Shown here one piece after another: positions 31,882 through 41,352 of a stretch of DNA of 64,000 nt; the first letter of the stretch is position 1, and every line of letters starts with the position of its first letter. Source of the DNA: JARDZU01 sp963730285 (lineage in GTDB: Bacteria > Actinomycetota > Acidimicrobiia > Spongiisociales > ZC4RG35); NCBI GenBank assembly GCA_963730285.1, contig CAVSQY010000002.1, positions 186,001-250,000 of the forward strand, written 5' to 3'. Made by a program: the position numbers and the translations under genes. The notes under the pieces were generated by a model. The model made no database searches and was not told the DNA's origin. It worked only from the letters and a program-made list of their open reading frames with translations.

Positions 31882-33291
31882 TCACTCCTTGGCGCGTTCC
31901 CAGCGTTCGTTGAGCTCGTCGAGCTCGAGGCCATCGAGCGGCCCCTCCGCCTCCATCGTCCGGAAGCGTGCCTCGAATCGGCCGATGGCTCCCCGCAATG
32001 CCAACTCCGGGTCGAGGAGGAGATGGCGCGACAGGTTCACCACAGAGAAGAGGACGTCGCCCAACTCGGACTCGGAGCGATCGGAGTCCTCCAACGCCTC
32101 CTCCAACTCGTCGAGCTCTTCCCGGATCTTGGGAAGGACCTCGATTGCCTCTCGCCAGTCGAAACCGAGCTTGGCCGCCCGATTCTGGATCTTCGACGCA
32201 CGATGCATCGAAGGCATTCCGGCGGGCACACCGTCCAGCGCCGACGGAGCGGCGTGACCGCCGCGCTCGCCCTCCTTGATGCGATCCCAATTTCGCTTCA
32301 CCTCCGCCGCCGTGCCCACTTCCACGTCCCCAAAGACATGGGGATGTCTCCGCACCAATTTCTGGCGTAGAACCTCGGCGGCGTCATTGATGTCGAATGC
32401 TCCCGCCTGTTTGGCGATCGTCGCGTGGAACAACACCTGCAGCAACACGTCACCAAGCTCGTCCTCGACTCCGGCATAAGCGGCCCAATCGCCCTCGCCA
32501 TCTCCCAGGTCGGTGATGGCCTCGATCAACTCATAGGACTCCTCGACCAGGTATTTGACCAGAGTTCGATGCGTCTGCTCCCTGTCCCAAGGGCACTCCT
32601 CGCGCAAGATCGCCATCGTCCGGACTGCCCCGATGAGCCCACCGGGATCACTGTCGACGAAGATCGAGGTCCGATATCCCGCCAGGGAGACGTCCACGTC
32701 GTCGACCGTCACATCGAGCCTGAGCTCGTCCTCGGCCCCCATGCCTGAGAGCACGGTGACCACCGCCTCCTCGGGCAATGCCCTTCCCAGCTGGGCGGTC
32801 ACGTCCGCCAGGACCTCGGGTCGGTCGAGGTGACCGACGATCGTGGGCTTGTCCAAGACCAGCGGGTAGGGCAGATCGTGCCCGTTGAGAATCTGCAGGC
32901 CACGCTCAAAGGGGTCGTATCCGACATCGGCCAGGATTGCATCGATGAACGATTCCGCCGGGATCAACTGAACATCGGAGGCTTCGGCCAGCAACCGCCG
33001 GACCGCAAATTCACCCACCATCGGGCTGCCTGGCACCGCATAGACCACATGGTCGTGCCTCCCTGCGTCGATCACACGATTGGCGACCGCGGCATAGACC
33101 TCCTCGAAGGTGTCCCTGCTCTGATAGAGATCGTCGCACGTGATGACTTCTCGCATCGATGCCAGTTGCTCGGCGGCCGGATGATGAAGTGTCCGAACGA
33201 TCACCACCGTCTGGGGATCGAGCAGGAAGTCCTGAACCATCTTTGGGATCCGGTGGAAGTCACCGGGGCCGAGACCGGTGACGGTGATCAC
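31882..33291 (-). CDS. mazG: Nucleoside triphosphate pyrophosphohydrolase MazG with N-terminal tetrapyrrole-methylase-like domain
   Basis: The 469-residue protein has two parts. Residues 1-210 resemble the SAM-dependent tetrapyrrole methylase fold (VTGLGPGDFHRIPKMV, YAVPGSPMVGEFAVRRLL), as in Bacillus YabN. Residues 215-469 carry tandem MazG domains with the metal-binding EExxE and ExxD patterns (YLVEESYELIEAI, EDELGDVLLQVLFH; ELDELEEALEDSDRSESELG). MazG hydrolyses NTPs to NMP plus pyrophosphate, removing damaged or excess nucleotides. It overlaps the PPIase gene by 4 bp. Confidence 0.94.
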   Translation of the reverse strand: MITVTGLGPGDFHRIPKMVQDFLLDPQTVVIVRTLHHPAAEQLASMREVITCDDLYQSRDTFEEVYAAVANRVIDAGRHDHVVYAVPGSPMVGEFAVRRLLAEASDVQLIPAESFIDAILADVGYDPFERGLQILNGHDLPYPLVLDKPTIVGHLDRPEVLADVTAQLGRALPEEAVVTVLSGMGAEDELRLDVTVDDVDVSLAGYRTSIFVDSDPGGLIGAVRTMAILREECPWDREQTHRTLVKYLVEESYELIEAITDLGDGEGDWAAYAGVEDELGDVLLQVLFHATIAKQAGAFDINDAAEVLRQKLVRRHPHVFGDVEVGTAAEVKRNWDRIKEGERGGHAAPSALDGVPAGMPSMHRASKIQNRAAKLGFDWREAIEVLPKIREELDELEEALEDSDRSESELGDVLFSVVNLSRHLLLDPELALRGAIGRFEARFRTMEAEGPLDGLELDELNERWERAKE

Positions 33292-34220
33292 CCGGTTGGA
33301 GGATTTACCTGGGGTGGGTTCGCCTGCCAGGTCCCGTACTGTTCATCGACGGTGACGTCGGCTGCCTCCACCTTGGCCACGAACCAGTCGTTCGTTGCCG
33401 AGGTAATCGCTTCCTCGGTGAGGGCAGCGACGATGTCCTCGTCAGAGGGGAGCTGCGTCGGGTCGGCATCGGTCCTGTCGGTGACGATCATGATGTGGAA
33501 CCCGTACTGGGACTCCACCGGGCCGGTCACCTTGCCGATCTCGGCCGTCATGGCTGCATCGGCGAATTCGGGCACGAATCGTGAGGGCGGGCTGCACTCG
33601 AGGACACCTCCGTCGGCTCCACTGCCGGTGTCGAGTGAGAGCTCAGCGGCGAGGTCACCGAAGACCTCACCGGAATCGAGCCGATCGAGGACTGCATTGG
33701 CCTCCTCCTCGGTAGCCACCAGGATGTGCGATACACACACTTCCGCCAGGCCCTGGGCCGCCAGATCGCGCCGGGCATCGATCTCCTCCTGCGTGGGGTC
33801 GGCCACGTCAGGAGCCAGCTTCTCCCGGACCTGAGCGTCGAGAAGCTGCTGATGGGCGACACTCTGCAGAAACTCCTCAGTCACCATGTTGCCCGACAGG
33901 AAGTCCTCGCGACTCTGGCCCTCCGAGGCGTTCTCGCTGAAGATCCGGTCGGCCTCGGCCTGGATCTCCTCGTCGGAGATCGAAATCTCGAATTCCTCCT
34001 GGGCCGCGGCGATCACGACCTCCCACTGGATCTCGAATCCCAGGAATTGGGCAAACGTGTCCTTGGCGATAGTGGAATCGGTCCCCGGGTCGATCAGGGC
34101 CTCAACATCGCCGACGGTGATGTCGGTCCCGTTGACGGTTGCAGCGGTGGCTCCGGAGCTGCCACCGCAGGCAGAGAGCACCAGCGCGACCAGCATCGAG
34201 ATTGAGACGAGTTTCTTCAA
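33288..34220 (-). CDS. Peptidyl-prolyl isomerase lipoprotein (SurA/PrsA-like, parvulin domain)
   Basis: Extracytoplasmic folding factor of about 310 residues. The signal peptide ends in a lipobox, VLSAC, so the mature protein is lipid-anchored. A SurA-N-like chaperone region spans about residues 35-170. The parvulin domain runs from about 180 to 275 (VCVSHILVATEEEANAVLDR, LSLDTGSGADGGVLECSPPS, YGFHIMIVTDR). The TTG at 34220, preceded by AAGGA at 6 nt, gives the canonical MKKLVS start. In M. tuberculosis the gene between mazG and eno is the lipoprotein lpqU; here a lipoprotein lies between mfd and mazG instead. Confidence 0.88.
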   Translation of the reverse strand: MKKLVSISMLVALVLSACGGSSGATAATVNGTDITVGDVEALIDPGTDSTIAKDTFAQFLGFEIQWEVVIAAAQEEFEISISDEEIQAEADRIFSENASEGQSREDFLSGNMVTEEFLQSVAHQQLLDAQVREKLAPDVADPTQEEIDARRDLAAQGLAEVCVSHILVATEEEANAVLDRLDSGEVFGDLAAELSLDTGSGADGGVLECSPPSRFVPEFADAAMTAEIGKVTGPVESQYGFHIMIVTDRTDADPTQLPSDEDIVAALTEEAITSATNDWFVAKVEAADVTVDEQYGTWQANPPQVNPPTG

Positions 34221-34292
34221 GACAAATCCTTGTTGGGGGAAAAAGACCGGGGAGATGGTAGAGACCTCCAGCGACAAGCTATAAGCATCAGG

Positions 34293-37200
34293 TCACCACA
34301 TGGCGCGGAGGAATTCAATCAAGCCTCCGACCAAGTCACGCGGCGCCGGGATGAAGATCACGCCTTCGCCGGCGTGCAGCACCGAACGGGGCTGCAGGCG
34401 CTTGAGCCTCACCTCCTGGGACGGCTTCAGATCGACCGGCCCCATGCGTATCTCATTGCGAAGTTGGACCAGCTCCTCGAGCCCAACGCGGATGGCCTCG
34501 GAACGCAGCCTCGCCAACGAGAGGAGGTTCTCCGCCTCGGGCGGGAGTGGCCCGAATCGATCGACCCATTCATTGGCCACGTCGTCCACCTCCTCGTTGG
34601 TAGTGGTCGTCGCCAGTCGTCGGTATGCCTCCAGCCGCAGCTCCTGCTCCTGCACGTAGGGCTCGGGAAGGTGGGCATCGACCGGGAGGTCGATCCGAAT
34701 CTCCTTGGTCTCTTCGCTGGGTGGCTGGCGACCCTCCAGCTCGGAGACCGCCTCTGCCACCAGCTCTGCGTAGAGATCGAACCCCACCGCGGCAATGTGC
34801 CCGCTCTGGACCTCTCCCAAGATCGAACCGGCTCCCCTGATCTCCAGATCACGAAGGGCGAGCTGAAATCCCGACCCGAGGTCCGTCGCCTCGCCGATCG
34901 CCTCCAGCCGGCGATGAGCATCCTCTGTCAGGGACTGATCGCTGGGATGGAAGAGATACGCATAGGCCCGCTGGTCAGACCTACCCACTCGACCCCGGAG
35001 TTGATAGAGCTGGGCAAGTCCAAGCAGGTCGGCCCTCTCGACTATCAATGTGTTCACCTGGGGGAGATCGAGACCCGACTCGATGATGGTGGTGGCGACC
35101 ATCACGTCGTACTCACGATTCCAAAAGTCGATCATCACCTGTTCCAGCTGTCCTTCGGACATCTGGCCGTGGGCCACCACGTACCGGGCATCCGGGACGA
35201 GCTCCTGTAGCCGGGCCACCGCTCGATCGATGGATCGGACCCGGTTGTGCACATAGAAGACCTGGCCATCGCGCAGCAACTCACGGCGTATGGCCGCAGA
35301 GACCGCCTGCTCGTCGTAGGGACCGACATAGGTGAGGATCGGGTGTCGGTCCTCCGGCGCCGTCCTGATGTGGGACACCTCGCGAATTCCCGTCAACGCC
35401 ATCTCGAGGGTTCTCGGGATCGGGGTCGCGGTGAGGGTCAGAACATCCACGCCCACCTTGAGTCTTTTGATGGCATCCTTGGCCGACACACCGAACCGCT
35501 GCTCCTCATCGATGACCAGAAGTCCCAGTGATTTGAAATGGACGTCGTCGGAGAGAAGGCGGTGTGTCCCTATCACGACATCCACCTCGCCGGTTGCCAG
35601 ACCTGCCACTATTCCTCGCTGCTGTTTCGGCGTCAGGAACCTGGACAAGGCCTCGACTCGCACCGGGTATGGCGCGAACCGCAAGCCGAAGGTCTGGTGG
35701 TGCTGCTGGGCCAACAGTGTGGTCGGGGCCAGGATCGCGACCTGCTTGCCGGCCTGCACCGCCTTGAACGCAGCACGTATGGCCACTTCGGTCTTGCCAA
35801 AGCCAACATCTCCGAAGATGAGCCGATCCATGGGCTGATCGGACTCCATGTCGGACTTCACATCGACGATGGACTGCATTTGGTCCTGGGTCTCCTCGAA
35901 AGGGAACGACGCCTCCATCTCGCGCTGCCAGGGAGTGTCCGGGTCGAAGGCGTGGCCGGTCGCCGCCACCCTTTGCCTGTGAAGCGCCACCACCTGCTCG
36001 GCGACGGCTGCGACCGCTTTTCGCACCCGGGACTTCTGATCGTTCCAGTCCTTGCCCCCCATTCTCGACACCCTTGGCACCTCGCCACCCGTGTATCGGC
36101 GCACGGCCGCCAATTGATCGACCGGGACGTAGAGCCGATCTTCCCCGGCGTAGCCAATGACCAGGTAGTCCCGCTCTATCCCGGCCATCGTGCGCGAGAC
36201 GAGACCCTCGAAACGGCCGATCCCATGTTGGTGATGGACGACATAGTCACCGTCGGTGAGGTCCCGGTATTGCTGTGGGCCGACCCGACCCGTACGACCC
36301 GGGCGCCGGTGGGCACGGCGACGCCCGGCGATCTCCTGCTCGCCAACGACGGCAACACCGATGGCCGGCGCCACGAAGCCCCGGTGGATGCCCACGGGAA
36401 CGACTGCCGACCTCGAAGTCGACAATGTGGCAAGCCGATCGAGAGCCAGGCCCTCTTCTGCCAGGGCGCGGGCGACTCTGTCGGCGGCTCCCTCGCCGTC
36501 CATGGCCACAACGGTGTCGACACCGCTCGACACCAGGCGGCTGAGACCGGCGGCGACCGAGCCGGGCACCCCGGGCACCACGTCGAGGGCCCTTATCTCC
36601 AGAACGGAGTCCGAGGGACCGGTGGGAGACGACGGGACTCTCAAATAGTGCCGAGGCTCCAGACTCGTCTCCAAGTCGAGAAACAAAGCAGGGTGCTCCC
36701 CGGCGTCGGGGGCGGCTTCGCCCCACGTCGGAGCCAGTGCGGCGGCCAGTTCGCTCTCCTCTTTGACCAGGTCCCTCGCCCGATCCATCGCCCGCCCCGG
36801 TTCAACGAGCACGAGCTTGGCGTCTGGTGGCAGAACATCGATCAAAGAGACAGGGTCGGCGAACCATGGCAGCCACGATTCGACACCAGGGAAGATCTGG
36901 CCCTCGGCGACGCGATCCCAGGTCGATGCCGCCCAAGCCTCACTGCGCAGGAGCTCTTGCGCCCTGGCCTCGATCTCCGGCCCCGGTCTGACCTCACGCG
37001 CCGGATACGCGACCAAGCCCGACAACGGCCCCTCGGAACGTTGCGACCCGACCGAAAAGGCCCGGATCTCCTCCGCTTGGTCCCCCCAGAAATCGAGGCG
37101 AACCGGCTGGTCGAGCTGGGCGGGATAGACATCCAGTATCCCGCCACGAACCGCGAACTCTCCCCGGGACTCGACACGATCGGTCCTCGTGTATCCGAGG

Positions 37201-37640
37201 TCCGACAGGGCACGGCTCAGGTCGCTCATCGGTATCTCGTCGCCCTGTCCCAGTGTCAAAGGCCGGTATGACGAGGGGCTGAGACGCTGGATGGCACTGC
37301 GGACGCTGGCGACAACCAACGCAGGGGAGTCGCGTTCGAGGCCGTGCCGAGCTTGTGCCCTGTGCGCCATCGTCGCGATGTTGGGTGAAACATGCTCGAA
37401 CGGAAGTGTCTCCCAGGCCGGGGCGAGCAGGACTCGATCCACGAAAAGCCTGAGGTCGTCGGTCAGCTCTTCGGCGTCCCGCTCCCCCGGGACCACCACC
37501 AGCATGGTGGAGCCGACCTGGTCGAAAAGCCCGGCCAGAGCGAAGGCACGGCCGTTTGGGGTTACCGCCCAGGTGCCGTCGAATGGTGGGAGGGGGGCGG
37601 AGCGCCAATGGGCGAGGAGGGCAGAGAGAGGTGCAACCAT
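34293..37640 (-). CDS. mfd: Transcription-repair coupling factor Mfd
   Basis: Removes RNA polymerase stalled at lesions and recruits UvrA. The 1115-residue protein has the UvrB-like N-terminal module (TMLVVVPGERDAEELTDDLR) and the CarD-like RNAP-interaction domain (GDYVVHHQHGIGRFEGL). The SF2 motor domains follow, with Walker A GDVGFGKTEVAIRA, motif II VIDEEQRFGV, TATPIPRTLEMAL and QLRGRVGRSDQRAYAYL, and then the C-terminal TRCF domain. Start 37640 (MVAPLSALLAHWRS) is chosen because longer frames run into the epimerase gene. Confidence 0.96.
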   Translation of the reverse strand: MVAPLSALLAHWRSAPLPPFDGTWAVTPNGRAFALAGLFDQVGSTMLVVVPGERDAEELTDDLRLFVDRVLLAPAWETLPFEHVSPNIATMAHRAQARHGLERDSPALVVASVRSAIQRLSPSSYRPLTLGQGDEIPMSDLSRALSDLGYTRTDRVESRGEFAVRGGILDVYPAQLDQPVRLDFWGDQAEEIRAFSVGSQRSEGPLSGLVAYPAREVRPGPEIEARAQELLRSEAWAASTWDRVAEGQIFPGVESWLPWFADPVSLIDVLPPDAKLVLVEPGRAMDRARDLVKEESELAAALAPTWGEAAPDAGEHPALFLDLETSLEPRHYLRVPSSPTGPSDSVLEIRALDVVPGVPGSVAAGLSRLVSSGVDTVVAMDGEGAADRVARALAEEGLALDRLATLSTSRSAVVPVGIHRGFVAPAIGVAVVGEQEIAGRRRAHRRPGRTGRVGPQQYRDLTDGDYVVHHQHGIGRFEGLVSRTMAGIERDYLVIGYAGEDRLYVPVDQLAAVRRYTGGEVPRVSRMGGKDWNDQKSRVRKAVAAVAEQVVALHRQRVAATGHAFDPDTPWQREMEASFPFEETQDQMQSIVDVKSDMESDQPMDRLIFGDVGFGKTEVAIRAAFKAVQAGKQVAILAPTTLLAQQHHQTFGLRFAPYPVRVEALSRFLTPKQQRGIVAGLATGEVDVVIGTHRLLSDDVHFKSLGLLVIDEEQRFGVSAKDAIKRLKVGVDVLTLTATPIPRTLEMALTGIREVSHIRTAPEDRHPILTYVGPYDEQAVSAAIRRELLRDGQVFYVHNRVRSIDRAVARLQELVPDARYVVAHGQMSEGQLEQVMIDFWNREYDVMVATTIIESGLDLPQVNTLIVERADLLGLAQLYQLRGRVGRSDQRAYAYLFHPSDQSLTEDAHRRLEAIGEATDLGSGFQLALRDLEIRGAGSILGEVQSGHIAAVGFDLYAELVAEAVSELEGRQPPSEETKEIRIDLPVDAHLPEPYVQEQELRLEAYRRLATTTTNEEVDDVANEWVDRFGPLPPEAENLLSLARLRSEAIRVGLEELVQLRNEIRMGPVDLKPSQEVRLKRLQPRSVLHAGEGVIFIPAPRDLVGGLIEFLRAMW

Positions 37641-37666
37641 CGGAGGGGACGATGGTACCCAGGGCC

Positions 37667-38638
37667 TCAGGTGAGCAGACCGGCGGTTTGGAACCATTCG
37701 ATGGTGCGGCGGATCGTGTCTTCGACCGGCGTGTAGGCCAGGCCCAGATCCCTGGACGCCTTGGTCCCGTCGTAGACGTGGCCGGCACGCAGAACCCGAA
37801 CCATCTCGCGACAAAACCTGGGGCGTCTCCCCACGATACGGGCCGCCGCTTCGGCCACACCCGCCAGGGTCGCCACAAGTCCTCCCGGCAGGTACCGGAC
37901 CTGCAATTCTCGACCCACCAAGTCGTCAAGGAGGCGCACGCCTTCCGAGATGGTGAAGTTGGCCCCGCACAGCACATATCGCTCCCCTGGTGACCCGTGC
38001 CGGGCCGCGGCCAGATGTCCGCGAGCGGTGTCATCGATGTCGACGATCGCGACACTGGTCTCGACCAGGAAGGGCAGACGCCCATTGAGCACGTCGAGGA
38101 AGAGCTTGCCAGTCCCTGTAGCCCGTCCCGGCCCCTGCACCGAGGCCGGGTTGACCATCACGATCTCCAGATCGCCGGCACGCTCCACGAGCAAATTCTC
38201 AGCGAGATGCTTCGAGCGCTCATAGCGCGATTGATAGGACCCGCGGTGGGGGCTGTCCTCCCTGCCGACCGATCCTTTTTCCTCTCCAATCGTGGCCGCC
38301 GAGGACGTGTGGATGAGACGCTGCGCACCGGCGCGCCGAGCCTCGTCCTGAACGATGAGAGCTCCCTCGATGTTCACTCGATCCATGAGACCGGGATCGA
38401 GCGAGCACATCTCGTTGATACCCGCAACGTGGAACACCCACTCGCTGCCCTTCACCAGTGCCGCAATCGACTCGCGGTCGAGAACGTCGCCGCGCATCGG
38501 TCGCGCTCCGAGATCCAGGAGCTTCGCTGCGGACTCGCCAGAACGGGCGAGAGCGGTGACTTCGTGCCCGGCTGCGACTAGATGCCGCATCAGGGCGGTG
38601 CCGACTACACCGGATCCGCCGGTGACGGCAGTGATCAC
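37667..38638 (-). CDS. NAD-dependent epimerase/dehydratase family protein (atypical extended SDR)
   Basis: The 323-residue Rossmann protein has the nucleotide motif VTGGSGVVGTALMRHL, the catalytic YERSKHLAENL (YxxxK), and HTSSAATIGEE at the active-site serine strand. The group includes NAD-dependent dihydroflavonol-4-reductase-like and sugar-nucleotide-modifying enzymes; the substrate is unknown. It overlaps pgsA by 4 bp and ends 26 bp before mfd. Confidence 0.88.
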   Translation of the reverse strand: MITAVTGGSGVVGTALMRHLVAAGHEVTALARSGESAAKLLDLGARPMRGDVLDRESIAALVKGSEWVFHVAGINEMCSLDPGLMDRVNIEGALIVQDEARRAGAQRLIHTSSAATIGEEKGSVGREDSPHRGSYQSRYERSKHLAENLLVERAGDLEIVMVNPASVQGPGRATGTGKLFLDVLNGRLPFLVETSVAIVDIDDTARGHLAAARHGSPGERYVLCGANFTISEGVRLLDDLVGRELQVRYLPGGLVATLAGVAEAAARIVGRRPRFCREMVRVLRAGHVYDGTKASRDLGLAYTPVEDTIRRTIEWFQTAGLLT

Positions 38639-39192
38639 GTCTTGGCGTGATCAGGCTTGGAACGAACCGTCTGCAAGAAAGCGGACATGTATCCCCAAGC
38701 GGACCCAACGGTGGCCACCACTGCGAACAGCATCACCCACTGGTCCAGATACCAAAAGCCCCACCGATTGGGGAGCCGGAGAAAGGCAAGGAATATGGCG
38801 AGGAATTGGGTCCCGAACTTGATCTTTCCCCAGGTCGACGGGGCGATCAGGCCACCCTGGGCGGCCACGACCCCGCGCAGGGCCATGACGGCGAACTCGC
38901 GGAAGATGATGATCGAGGCGGGCCAGATCGACACGTGATCGATCGAGACCAGGGCCAGGAGAGTCCCCGTGATGAGAATCTTGTCGGCAGTCGTGTCCAA
39001 GAAGGCACCGAGGAGGGTCCCCCCGCTGGTCCGCCTGGCGACATACCCGTCGAGGAAGTCTGTGAAGGCCGCGATGGCGAATATCACCGCGGCGATGACA
39101 AGGGCATTGTCGATTCGGTCCGAGCGCGTGAACGCCATGATCACCGGCACTAGGAGAATCCTGGTCAGCGCCAGGATGTCAGGTGTTGAAAT
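38635..39192 (-). CDS. pgsA: CDP-diacylglycerol-glycerol-3-phosphate 3-phosphatidyltransferase (PgsA-like), unusual 5' end
   Basis: Integral membrane enzyme making phosphatidylglycerol phosphate. The CDP-alcohol phosphotransferase motif is complete: DFLDGYVARR followed by GAFLDTTADK (D-x2-DG-x2-AR...G-x3-D-x3-D). The true N-terminus must include DILALTRILLVPVIM, which lies upstream of the first GTG/ATG in frame (39150). The only opening that includes it is ATT at 39192, 6 nt after GGAG, an infC-like rare start. Otherwise a 1-nt frameshift separates a GTG at 39199 from this frame. The neighbouring glpK fits glycerophospholipid supply. Confidence 0.85.
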   Translation of the reverse strand: MSTPDILALTRILLVPVIMAFTRSDRIDNALVIAAVIFAIAAFTDFLDGYVARRTSGGTLLGAFLDTTADKILITGTLLALVSIDHVSIWPASIIIFREFAVMALRGVVAAQGGLIAPSTWGKIKFGTQFLAIFLAFLRLPNRWGFWYLDQWVMLFAVVATVGSAWGYMSAFLQTVRSKPDHAKT

Positions 39193-39247
39193 GCGCCACT
39201 CCTCGACTCAGCTCCTCGATCTTATCCGGGCAGGCGTTGACCAGCGA

Positions 39248-40738
39248 TCAGGCCCAGCCAAGAGAACGGCTCAACGCCTCGTCCCAACGCGCCCGGAGCC
39301 GGCCGCGCTCCTCTGCCGACATGTTCGGCTCCCACCGGCTCTGCTCTGACCAGAGCTCTCGGACCTGCCCCAGGTCCGACCAAAATCCGACCGCGAGACC
39401 AGCGCCGTACGCAGCCCCCAGGGCAGTGGTTTCGGGCACACCAGGACGGATCACGTCCACACCGAGCAAGTCCGCTTGAAACTGCATCAATAGTGAGTTG
39501 GCGGTCATCCCGCCATCGACCCTGAGCTCGCTGAGCTCGACACCGGAATCCGCCACCATGGCGTCGAGCACATCGCTCGTCTGGAAGGCTGTCGCTTCGA
39601 GGGCCGCCCTGGCGATGTGACCGCGATTGGTGAAACCCGTCAGGCCGACGATGACCCCACGGGCGTCGGGCCGCCAGTGAGGTGCGAAGAGTCCTGAGAA
39701 GGCGGGCACGAAGTAAACGTCGCCGTTGTCCTCGACGCTTCGCGCCAACGTCTCGATCTCCTGTGCGTCGTCGAACATGCCCATTCTGTCCCGAAGCCAC
39801 TGGACCAAGGAGCCTGTCACCGCCACGGAGCCCTCGAGGGCATAGATGGTCGGCTCCGTGCCCCTTCGGTAGGCGACCGTGGTCAGCAGGCCGGCCTTGG
39901 ACGCGACCGGGACTTCACCCGTGTTCAGCAACAAGAAATTGCCGGTCCCATAGGTGTTTTTCGCCTCGCCTGGAGCGAAACAGACCTGACCGAACAACGC
40001 GGACTGCTGATCGCCGAAGATCGCAGCGAGCGGAACACCCTCCAAGGGCCCGCTGCACACCCCGATCTCATCGATCGAGGAGACGATCTCTGGGAGCATT
40101 GCCACCGGGATGCCGAGGGCGATGGCGAGGTCGGCGTCCCATGATGTGGTCACCAGGTCCATCAGCATGGTGCGTGAGGCATTGGTGACGTCTGTCACAT
40201 GTCTTCCTCTGCCGGGCCCTCCTGTCATTTTCCAGGCGAGCCACGAGTCGATGGTCCCGAAGGCCAGCTCTCCCCGCTCAGCTCGTTCTCCCAACCCATG
40301 CTCGTCGAGGAGCCATCGGGCCTTGGGCCCGGCGAAGTAGGTCGCCAGAGGCAGACCGGTCTTCGGCCGAAACCGATCCGGTCCCACATCTTCCCCAAGC
40401 TGGTCACACAGGTCCGCCGTGCGGGTGTCCTGCCACACGATCGCGTTGGCGACGGGCCGCCCCGATGCCCGCTCCCAGATGACGACCGTCTCTCTCTGGT
40501 TGGTGATGCCAACCGCAGTCAGGTCATGACTGCTCATGCCGGCCTTTTCGAGGGCGCCCTCGATCACCGTCACCGAATTCGACCAGATCTCCTCGGGGTC
40601 GTGCTCCACCCACCCCGATCGGGGAAATATCTGACGATGCTCTTGCTGATCCATGGCGATGACCGCACCATCGTGATCGACGATCATGAACCGCGTCGAT
40701 GTTGTCCCCTGGTCGAGGGAACCAACGAATTCGCCCAT
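39248..40738 (-). CDS. glpK: Glycerol kinase
   Basis: Phosphorylates glycerol to sn-glycerol 3-phosphate, feeding phospholipid synthesis and catabolism. The 496-residue FGGY kinase shows the phosphate-binding GSLDQGTTSTRFMIVD, AVGITNQRETVVIWER, the substrate loop IVWQDTRTADLCD, the FGDQQSALFGQVCF segment and the C-terminal LGAAYGAGLAVGFW. It sits 55 bp upstream of pgsA, which uses glycerol 3-phosphate. No glpF or glpD is visible. Confidence 0.97.
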   Translation of the reverse strand: MGEFVGSLDQGTTSTRFMIVDHDGAVIAMDQQEHRQIFPRSGWVEHDPEEIWSNSVTVIEGALEKAGMSSHDLTAVGITNQRETVVIWERASGRPVANAIVWQDTRTADLCDQLGEDVGPDRFRPKTGLPLATYFAGPKARWLLDEHGLGERAERGELAFGTIDSWLAWKMTGGPGRGRHVTDVTNASRTMLMDLVTTSWDADLAIALGIPVAMLPEIVSSIDEIGVCSGPLEGVPLAAIFGDQQSALFGQVCFAPGEAKNTYGTGNFLLLNTGEVPVASKAGLLTTVAYRRGTEPTIYALEGSVAVTGSLVQWLRDRMGMFDDAQEIETLARSVEDNGDVYFVPAFSGLFAPHWRPDARGVIVGLTGFTNRGHIARAALEATAFQTSDVLDAMVADSGVELSELRVDGGMTANSLLMQFQADLLGVDVIRPGVPETTALGAAYGAGLAVGFWSDLGQVRELWSEQSRWEPNMSAEERGRLRARWDEALSRSLGWA

Positions 40739-40772
40739 GTCGGAGACGTTACCGGGACGGCCCCGGCGAGTA

Positions 40773-41348
40773 TCAGCCCTTGCCGCGGAGCGCGGCCATC
40801 TCCTGTGCCGAGGCCCGGTCGGTGAGCCAGCGCTCGATCACGTCTGCCGCGTCCTCGACCAGCAAGTCCACTTCCTCCCGCTCCGCCTTGGAGAAGCGCC
40901 TCAGCACGAAGTCTGCGGGGTCCATCGACCCTGGTGGTCGTCCCACCCCCACTTTGAGCCGCGTGAACTCGCCCGATCCCAACGACTTCTCGACCGAGCG
41001 AATCCCGTTGTGGCCGCCGTTGCCACCACCTTCCTGGATACGCAACCGGCCGAAGGGGAGATCGATGTCGTCATGGACGATGAGAAGATCCTCCGAGGCC
41101 AATGAGTAGTAGTCGAGGATGCGGCGCACAGGTCCACCCGACTCGTTCATCAGGCTGAGCGGCGCCGCCAGGATGGTCCGTTCCGGTCCGGCCCCCAGGA
41201 CCGCGAGCATGCCGGCAATCCGTGTTGGGCCGCGAGCCCAACTCTCCCCTCGGCTCTCGGCCACCCGTTCTACGACCTCGAAGCCGACGTTGTGCCTGGT
41301 GCCCTCGTAGTCGGAGCCCGGATTGCGGAGCCCGACTACGAGCCTCAT
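40773..41348 (-). CDS. pth: Peptidyl-tRNA hydrolase
   Basis: Releases tRNA from peptidyl-tRNA dropped by ribosomes. The 191-residue protein has the family pattern MRLVVGLRNPGSDYEGTRHN (catalytic His at the end), PLSLMNESGGPV, the catalytic Asp in VHDDIDLPFGRLRI, and GGNGGHNGIRS. Start 41348 is fixed by this canonical N-terminus. It follows rplY by 4 bp, the common rplY-pth pair also seen in mycobacteria. Confidence 0.97.
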   Translation of the reverse strand: MRLVVGLRNPGSDYEGTRHNVGFEVVERVAESRGESWARGPTRIAGMLAVLGAGPERTILAAPLSLMNESGGPVRRILDYYSLASEDLLIVHDDIDLPFGRLRIQEGGGNGGHNGIRSVEKSLGSGEFTRLKVGVGRPPGSMDPADFVLRRFSKAEREEVDLLVEDAADVIERWLTDRASAQEMAALRGKG

Positions 41349-41352
41349 CGGC

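Noticed and set aside
35538..37271. 577-residue plus-strand frame antisense to mfd
   Set aside because: Mirror of the mfd frame; His/Arg-rich and without motifs.
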